Assembly (NCBI GenBank): GCA_007124075.1
Contig: SLFV01000186.1
Span: forward strand, 1 to 21,881
Direction of reading: 5' to 3'
Source: Roseimaritima sp.
GTDB taxonomy: Bacteria; Planctomycetota; Planctomycetia; Pirellulales; Pirellulaceae
Length of the DNA: 21,881 nt
The notes below the pieces were generated by a model. It was given only the letters and a program-made list of their open reading frames with translations, was not told the origin of the DNA and searched no databases. This document shows, piece by piece, positions 17,401-21,881 of the stretch. Position numbers and translations under genes: made by a program. The number at the start of each line of letters is the position of its first letter. Positions within the stretch are counted from its first letter, which is position 1.

Positions 17401-20314
17401 AGCGGAAAGCCTCCGCAGTCGCATGGACCAGCGCCGTTGGCAATCGGAACACCGTGTCTCCTGCGATTCGCTGCTACGCACTCAGTTAAGTGTTTTGCAG
17501 CAGGCCATTGCACCTTTGGATGTCGAACTGGAAGCCGCGCGAGAAGTGCTCCGTGGGTTCATTCTCTCGACCGCCGAACTGGCTGCCCAAACCGCTCGGC
17601 GGCTGGAGGATCTTCGTCAGCAGACTAGGCAAGTCGCGGAGCAAACTGCGGAGTCGGCCCAGCAGGAAACCGCTCCGCCAACCGAACAAACCGAAGCTTT
17701 ACGGCAACAGCAGGAAAAGCTACAGCAAGAATTGGGTCAGGTGCTCAATGAGTTGGTAGATATGGCCAACGCCCAAGATCTACTCAGTGAATCAGGGCGA
17801 CAGTTGGCGCGGGATATTGATGAGGCCCTGGCGCTGATCACTCCGCCAGCGCAACAGATGCAACAGCAGATGCAACAGGCCGTCGACGCTTCCGATGCAA
17901 TCCAAGCCGCGACCGCGCTGGAAGCTACCGCTGATAGCCAACAACGAACGGCGGAACGACTGCAACAGGTTGCCGAACATTTGGCCAACGTGGAAGCGGG
18001 CGACCAAACGGAGGCCAGTCGCCAGCAGTTACGGCAAGCCGCTGCCGACCTGGATGCGACCCGCGGGCTGGAACAACAGTACGAACAAGCTGAGCGGATG
18101 GCCGATGCGGCGAAGCGCGAGCCACAAAAGTTGTTGCAGCAGTTGGAGGCGGAGTTGCAGCGGAATCCCGAAATGCAACAGGCGTTGTCGCAGATTGCGG
18201 CGGATGTGGTCGCTCAGGCTCAGCAAACGCTGCAGGAAGCTGCTCGCGATGAACAGGACTTGCAACGTCAACTGGAACGCGATGATACCGCCTTTCGCGG
18301 CCAGAAAGCCATCCTCGCGGAACAGTTGCGGCAACTTTCCGAACAGATGGCGGAGGTCGATCGGAATCTAGCCGTTGCCGCGGAGAATGCGGCGGGCAAG
18401 GCCAAGGATGCTTCCGGCCAAGAAACGCTGCGACAGGCGAGAGAATCGTTACAAGCCGCCCGCCAGATGACGCAACCGGTGCAACCCGATTCGCTTTTAA
18501 AAGATCTGGCGACCGCTGCACACCAGGCGGCGGAGCAGTTGGAACAGACCAGTCAGCAGTGGCAACAGGCCGTCCAGGCCACCCAGGCGGCGGCGGATGA
18601 GTCGATCCACGAAAATGATGACCAACGTCGGCGTCAACGCGATGCGATGCAGCGCGAGCTGTCACAGGTTAAGTCGGCACGGCGTCATGATGCCGGACGC
18701 GTGCTCAAACAAGCCGAACAGCGGCAGCGGGATGCAAATCGAGGTGTCGATCGCGCCGAGCGCGCGGTGCGAGATGCCGAAAAACGCGTGGAGAAAGCAA
18801 CCCACGATTTGGAAAAGAATCCTGAACAATCTTGGGCTCAGGACAACCTGGCCAACGCGTCGCAGCAATTACAACAGGAGCAACAGCGAAAGGACGTCGC
18901 GCAGCAGTTCGCCGCAGCAATGACCCAGCAACTGGAATCGGCTAATCAACAATGGGAACAGCGAGATGCCTGGCAACCGGGCGAATTAAATCAGCCCAAT
19001 CCGGCAGCCCAGCTTGCGGCACAATTGGCTCAGGAAGCACAACGGACCCTTGGCAGCCTTCAGGAAATGGCCCGGAATATCGCGGACGATGCGGGTTTTC
19101 AAGATGAATTGCAGGCGAAACTGCCGCAGTGGCAGGAGGCCGCGCGCCGGCAAGCACGTATTGAGCAGGAGGCACAACGTTCCGCCGATGACTTGCAACG
19201 TGCTGCGCGGCATGAACAGCGACTGAATCAAGAGATTGCAGCCGATGTGCTGACGCAGCAAGCCGATGCGGTCCAGCAAGTGGTCGACCAGCAGCTTGAA
19301 CAAGCAATGCAGTCGATCGCGCAGGCGGAACAGCAGGCCAGCGACGCGGTGCAGGCCGCCCGCGAGCAGGAGCAACAGGATGGTAACGCCGCAGCGGCCA
19401 CACCGGCGGTTGCCGCCACCGCCGCGCAGGCTCAAATGGGCCAGGCCGAAAAGGCGTTACAAGACCGCGCCGATGCGTTGCAAGCCGCGCTGGCCACCGA
19501 TGCTGCGACTAAGGCTGACGCGGCGACTGCGGACTCGGCTCAGTCGTCGGTCGCCGCCAGCGGACAAGCCGAGTCGCAGGGTCCAGGCGACGCCGAAACG
19601 CAACAAAGCAGCCCGACGCCAGCGTCAGGAAGTCAACCGCCCGACGGCGACCAGGCCCAGCAGGCATCCGCCGCGAACGCACCAGCCGCTGGTACGCAAG
19701 CAGGGGAATCCCCCAGTCCGCCCGCGACACAAGCCTCCGCAACCGCCGCTTCATCGAACCGCCCGCCCGGACAGCCCAGCCGAGCGGAACAATTGGCTCG
19801 CACGCTGGACGAACTCGATCGCGCGCTGCATCGTCCGGCCGAAGCGTTTGGCGAGGGGGACGATTTCAGTGCGACCGCTGGCCGCAGCCCCTCCGATCCA
19901 CAACAAGACACGGCCCAGGGTGCACAGCAGAATGCCGCTGGCGAAGGACAAGCAGCAATTCCATCCAATAGCAACGCGGAACCGCTTTCACCCACGATGG
20001 CACAAGCAGCCCAGAGCCGGGCCCAAGCGATGGGAATGGCACGCAGCGAAGCAAGTCAGCAGACGTTGCAGCCAGCGGACGCGGAATCTTCGACAGCCAG
20101 TCAATCAAACGGGCAGGCCAGTGGCGGGGCGGAACCGTCGGCCCCACCCATGGTTGAACTGCAAGGCACCACCAACCATGACGGCCGGGATTGGGGACGC
20201 CTGACGCAGCAAACCCCCGAAGATATCACCGAAGGTCGTCGTGATCCGGTCGCAGAGCGATACCAAAAACAAGTGGAAGCCTATTTTCGTGCTATCGCCG
20301 AACAGACGAAGTAA
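14438..20314 (+). CDS. Giant membrane-anchored Gln-rich coiled-coil protein (DUF4175-like)
   Basis: A 1958-residue protein whose ATG shares one base with the previous stop (TAATG). Helices at about 26-46, 57-77 and 152-171 anchor it; an RRRRR cluster (17-21) suggests the N-terminus is cytosolic. The N-terminal layout (QMAARLESASPQLHETVLPAIEL, then Ig-like strands with YQFPDYSGLEPVTV) resembles DUF4175 proteins. From about residue 530 it is almost all helical, and from about 1020 to 1670 it is extremely rich in Gln, Ala, Glu and Arg with coiled-coil periodicity (for example AQQMQQQMQQA near 1140). Residues about 1650-1905 are low-complexity Ala/Gln/Ser/Pro, probably disordered. The last 50 residues regain order: DWGRLTQQTPEDITEGRRDP followed by a helix ending AYFRAIAEQTK. 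Last gene of the operon; function unknown. Confidence 0.88.
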   Translation: MSVSIDPITLAKVDQFRRRRRMILALRGISAAIVSLLLGMMVVGIVDWLWIISETARWLLSLSAYAVAIASVYWFCWRRLRQDHDPRQMAARLESASPQLHETVLPAIELGQPSDRRGGGSEEFRRLLQRQVAAVLQGVDIRSLLPLGLIRQWILAALGLVLLCAALWFMPGSRFRLLLTRAMLPMANIDRVSRTQVAILEPQPASLTVPENETVGIVVAISGARTENVMLQVFPDDGEERKIPMRRLPDADTREPSPERFAANANVQSTGLTYRILAGDAVTRTYRIDTAPRPVVQQIEKEYQFPDYSGLEPVTVRHEHGDLEALAGSTAIVRFQANQAVREAEVVYDTPPGTPPRRVPLECVDSTEHIYQTALPIQHAAIYQVHLVSAATGFDNPYSPKYEIRPLPDRLPRIGFVDPPDGTLLLPPNELLELRVEAEDELPLVTAAVEVSVNRGQWTAKPLEIPATTHWDLPVALDLLDWDLNAGDQVNVRALAVDRKGQRGQSAPLQILVTSPDFDPQRHRLTDAKLALLVPVQTWAASVDGLRERLLGPVQQRRKDRTPGWPVGFLDDVLGDLQTIDQASTDLIATLTAQLPDFTGGIDAAALELLARAVDRSRYGLQMTMLQLRQIDQEEAEPDDEPTKNLEAVEREVAAAADLATKAAAGFHALVSYDINASVMLDLDSLAKHLDRLRSSQWKPSWERLTRQHTLTNQHISALVELIRYWRPHVSSGSVGPLTSLSDWLEPWSDRLQERMKESNQLNELQRQTDVLCNDLEGRLRSSVLDGGLSGRINEQYYEVDRRIGSIAESIDTATQRLTQSQQQQSAARKRSDSQAIRQANQSWLREIESFADRQPAIVERFETWRSLHQRRRDGIGQFPADLSLAMRAFQSVAETPADRLQLQDLNSVARAYQVLEAGHQVLQFQSDMQRLAEAERWQVTKFEARTRHPLAKDWLEKSAELALQRMRAAGLPESVRKPLEQMRQSPAAESLRSRMDQRRWQSEHRVSCDSLLRTQLSVLQQAIAPLDVELEAAREVLRGFILSTAELAAQTARRLEDLRQQTRQVAEQTAESAQQETAPPTEQTEALRQQQEKLQQELGQVLNELVDMANAQDLLSESGRQLARDIDEALALITPPAQQMQQQMQQAVDASDAIQAATALEATADSQQRTAERLQQVAEHLANVEAGDQTEASRQQLRQAAADLDATRGLEQQYEQAERMADAAKREPQKLLQQLEAELQRNPEMQQALSQIAADVVAQAQQTLQEAARDEQDLQRQLERDDTAFRGQKAILAEQLRQLSEQMAEVDRNLAVAAENAAGKAKDASGQETLRQARESLQAARQMTQPVQPDSLLKDLATAAHQAAEQLEQTSQQWQQAVQATQAAADESIHENDDQRRRQRDAMQRELSQVKSARRHDAGRVLKQAEQRQRDANRGVDRAERAVRDAEKRVEKATHDLEKNPEQSWAQDNLANASQQLQQEQQRKDVAQQFAAAMTQQLESANQQWEQRDAWQPGELNQPNPAAQLAAQLAQEAQRTLGSLQEMARNIADDAGFQDELQAKLPQWQEAARRQARIEQEAQRSADDLQRAARHEQRLNQEIAADVLTQQADAVQQVVDQQLEQAMQSIAQAEQQASDAVQAAREQEQQDGNAAAATPAVAATAAQAQMGQAEKALQDRADALQAALATDAATKADAATADSAQSSVAASGQAESQGPGDAETQQSSPTPASGSQPPDGDQAQQASAANAPAAGTQAGESPSPPATQASATAASSNRPPGQPSRAEQLARTLDELDRALHRPAEAFGEGDDFSATAGRSPSDPQQDTAQGAQQNAAGEGQAAIPSNSNAEPLSPTMAQAAQSRAQAMGMARSEASQQTLQPADAESSTASQSNGQASGGAEPSAPPMVELQGTTNHDGRDWGRLTQQTPEDITEGRRDPVAERYQKQVEAYFRAIAEQTK

Positions 20315-20504
20315 CCGTCTGCGGTCAATCCTCGGGTCACATGGGGCGACTAACGCACACGATGCAGCCGCTCGCATCGATAGCGTTCCAGAGAACCCCT
20401 GACGCGAACGCCAGATTCAATGATCCCCTCGCCCAGCCTTGCGCAGCAGGAATAGACGGAGGAAGGAAGGGAGAAGGTTGTATTCTCCTTACTCTGACGC
20501 TCGA

Positions 20505-20771
20505 CTATCGGGGTGCCGGTCGACTGGTACAAGCCTTCATCGCTTCAAAACCTTCAATTGTCAGTGAATAGCCCCCCTTGAAGCTTTCGCTGATCAATAA
20601 GTCCCGTTCGGCAAGGGCAACCAAAGCCTTGCGGTGTTTCTCCAAATCAGGACCGTGAAAACACAGCATCTGCCCCGGACGCATCAAGAATTCACGGAAC
20701 ACCCGCAACACGTTCTCCTCGGCGGGCGTCAGTGGCGAAGTAGGATCAACCGATTTACTAATACGTGTCAT
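20505..20771 (-). CDS. Small winged-helix-like protein
   Basis: An 88-residue soluble protein with no named family recognised. The pattern of helices and a hairpin (LTPAEENVLRVFREFLM, then LEKHRKALVALAERDLLIS, then GGYSLTIEGFEAMK) looks like a compact winged-helix fold, with the last part as the wing plus closing helix. A DNA-binding role is therefore possible but not shown. The ATG at 20771 is preferred; a TTG at 20792 would add seven residues, and neither has a clear ribosome site. It is convergent with the giant coiled-coil gene, 190 bases away, and stands alone. A chance frame cannot be excluded, but the amino-acid pattern is protein-like. Confidence 0.65.
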   Translation of the reverse strand: MTRISKSVDPTSPLTPAEENVLRVFREFLMRPGQMLCFHGPDLEKHRKALVALAERDLLISESFKGGYSLTIEGFEAMKACTSRPAPR

Positions 20772-21076
20772 GCGGGTGGCCAAATGGGACAAAGTATGTA
20801 CAAATGAAAACGTTTAGAATGACTACCGGACAGTACATGGCAACGAAAACGAGCAAACGCTCCCCGCTACGCACGCGCTCCAAGTCGATTGGAACTCTGA
20901 CCGCACGATGCCTTAGCAACCCACATTCTAGCCAGAAGCGGGATCGGCGGAAAGGTTTCCGGTGACCATTGTCGCCTAGGAAGCCTGTTTTTACCGAACC
21001 ACAAATTTTTATAATCGTTTAGATCGACATAGTTTCCCCTATCCATCGCTGCGTGCTTTGAAATCGGAAAACCTAA
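20772..21076. other. Intergenic region between divergent genes
   Basis: 305 bases with an AT-rich stretch around 21003-21020. A perfect TATAAT lies at 21010-21015 on the plus strand, about 62 bases before the hydrolase start, but no good -35 box is placed for it. A 66-residue frame on the plus strand (20765-20965) is basic, lacks a ribosome site and resembles nothing I know. Confidence 0.35.
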
Positions 21077-21881
21077 ATGGCAGCTCCCGTTTTACCCGTG
21101 CACCCTTGGACCGATGTCGCCCAGCAATCGCAGTGGCGACTGCAGCGTCATTGCCGGGGGGGGTATCGAATCCAGACCCCCAGTGACCGGACCGTTTGGC
21201 AGGCCGACGTTTTGGCCGCTGCTGCGGAGAATCAATGGCTGGAAACCATCAAACGCAACCAGTTAGTTTGGCAACCGGGGCCCATCTTGGTTGCGATCCA
21301 CGGCTTGGGGCACCATCGGCGTCCGTTAAAACCAATCGTCCGCTATTTTCAGCAGCATGGCTACGGGAATCAAAATACCGTGGCGTTTGAGTATGCCAGC
21401 AGTCAAAAACCGGTGGCCGCACACGCTGCGGCCTTGGACGAAGTTTTATCGCGTCTGCCAGAGGGTCATCCGGTTGACATTGTCGCGCACAGCCTGGGGA
21501 ACATTGTGACGAGGCGGTGGTTCGGGCTGCGGCAGCAGAACAAGAATCAAGCCACCATTGGGCCACGACGGATGGTGATGCTGGGACCTCCCAATCAGGG
21601 TAGCCGATTAGCTTACAAGCTGGGAAAGCTGTGGCTGTTCCAACAGGTGACCGGAACCTGTGGACAGGAGCTGGGACGTTCGTGGCAACAAGTCGTCCGG
21701 GATCTGCCCCCGCCCGATTGTCCGTTTGGCGTCATCGCGGCGACGGTTCCGCGTTGGATGATCAATCCGCTGCTGCCGGGCGCGGGTGATTGGCTGGTCC
21801 GGCTGGATGAAACCATGCTTGCTGGTGCAACCGACACGATCGTCATCCCCGCCGTGCATTCGCTCATGATGCGCTCCTCCG
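21077..21881 (+). CDS. Alpha/beta hydrolase, lipase-like, 3' end cut by window edge
   Basis: 268 codons from the ATG at 21077 run to the edge without a stop. The protein has no signal peptide, so it is probably cytosolic. After a variable N-terminus of about 65 residues comes the first strand and oxyanion turn, PGPILVAIHGLGHHRRPL (His75-Gly76), then the nucleophile elbow VDIVAHSLGN with Ser139. The later text GDWLVRLDETMLAGATDTIVIPAVHSLMM offers Asp238 as the likely acid and His261 as the base, completing a catalytic triad in the usual order. GPPNQGSRLA (170-179) after the elbow matches the 'PxxGS' lip region of this family. An ester or lipid substrate is expected but not defined. Only a few C-terminal residues seem to be missing. 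The ribosome site is weak (GGAA). Confidence 0.9.
   Translation, partial: MAAPVLPVHPWTDVAQQSQWRLQRHCRGGYRIQTPSDRTVWQADVLAAAAENQWLETIKRNQLVWQPGPILVAIHGLGHHRRPLKPIVRYFQQHGYGNQNTVAFEYASSQKPVAAHAAALDEVLSRLPEGHPVDIVAHSLGNIVTRRWFGLRQQNKNQATIGPRRMVMLGPPNQGSRLAYKLGKLWLFQQVTGTCGQELGRSWQQVVRDLPPPDCPFGVIAATVPRWMINPLLPGAGDWLVRLDETMLAGATDTIVIPAVHSLMMRSS

Noticed and set aside
19266-20204. 312-residue plus-strand frame inside the giant gene
   Set aside because: Composition is almost only Arg, Pro, Gln and Ser, which is the frame-shifted reading of the Ala/Gln-rich low-complexity region.
20303-20321. CAGACG/CGTCTG hairpin spanning the stop of the giant gene
   Set aside because: Only 6 bp and no T-run follows, so it is not supported as a terminator.
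20470-20492. 8-bp hairpin (GGAGAA/TTCTCC) between convergent genes
   Set aside because: No T-run on either strand and one G-T pair; too weak to call a bidirectional terminator.
20765-20965. 66-residue basic plus-strand frame
   Set aside because: No ribosome site, no family pattern, overlaps the 5' end of the winged-helix gene and its promoter region.
21010-21015. TATAAT as a promoter for the hydrolase
   Set aside because: A single box in an AT-rich patch without a well-placed -35; noted in the intergenic entry but not called as a promoter.

Overview
The window looks like a chromosomal segment from a planctomycete, most likely of the Pirellulaceae/Rhodopirellula type. This is inferred from gene content and style, not from a marker gene. 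The signs are moderate GC, frequent GTG/TTG starts with weak or absent Shine-Dalgarno sites, a surface protein with a Cys-rich tract, EF-hand loops on an efflux adaptor, and a MoxR/DUF58/VWA operon ending in a very long Gln-rich coiled-coil protein. No rRNA, tRNA, CRISPR array, phage module or transposase gene was seen.

Layout. (1) Positions 1-3622, minus strand: a tightly packed MacAB-type export operon of adaptor, ATPase and permease; the permease runs off the left edge. The adaptor ends in two canonical EF-hand loops and a Gly-rich tail. (2) 3930-4436, minus: a small protein with two CBS domains. (3) 4908-5930, plus: a secreted, probably outer-membrane beta-barrel protein with a strong intrinsic terminator at 5970-6005. 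(4) 6103-7174, minus: an unrecognised two-helix membrane protein and, upstream of it, a group I truncated haemoglobin. (5) 7235-7359: a palindromic, MITE-like element with 23-bp terminal inverted repeats, flanked by TAA on both sides, in the divergent gap between the haemoglobin gene and moxR. (6) 7572-20314, plus: a five-gene operon of MoxR AAA+ ATPase, DUF58 protein, BatA-like membrane VWA protein, a second membrane VWA/GATase-like protein and a 1958-residue membrane-anchored coiled-coil protein resembling DUF4175. (7) 20505-20771, minus: a small winged-helix-like protein. (8) 21077 to the right edge, plus: an alpha/beta hydrolase (lipase-like), cut by the window end.

How the genes may work together. 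In the main operon the last three junctions are start/stop overlaps of 4, 4 and 1 bases, which implies translational coupling. A cytosolic MoxR ATPase and a DUF58 adaptor would act on two membrane proteins with metal-ion-dependent (MIDAS) VWA domains and on the giant coiled-coil protein. The general MoxR-VWA idea, chaperone-like assembly or remodelling of envelope complexes, is established. The role of the giant protein is unknown, and it is the best candidate here for undescribed biology. The adaptor/ATPase/permease set is a conventional tripartite efflux arrangement apart from the EF-hands.
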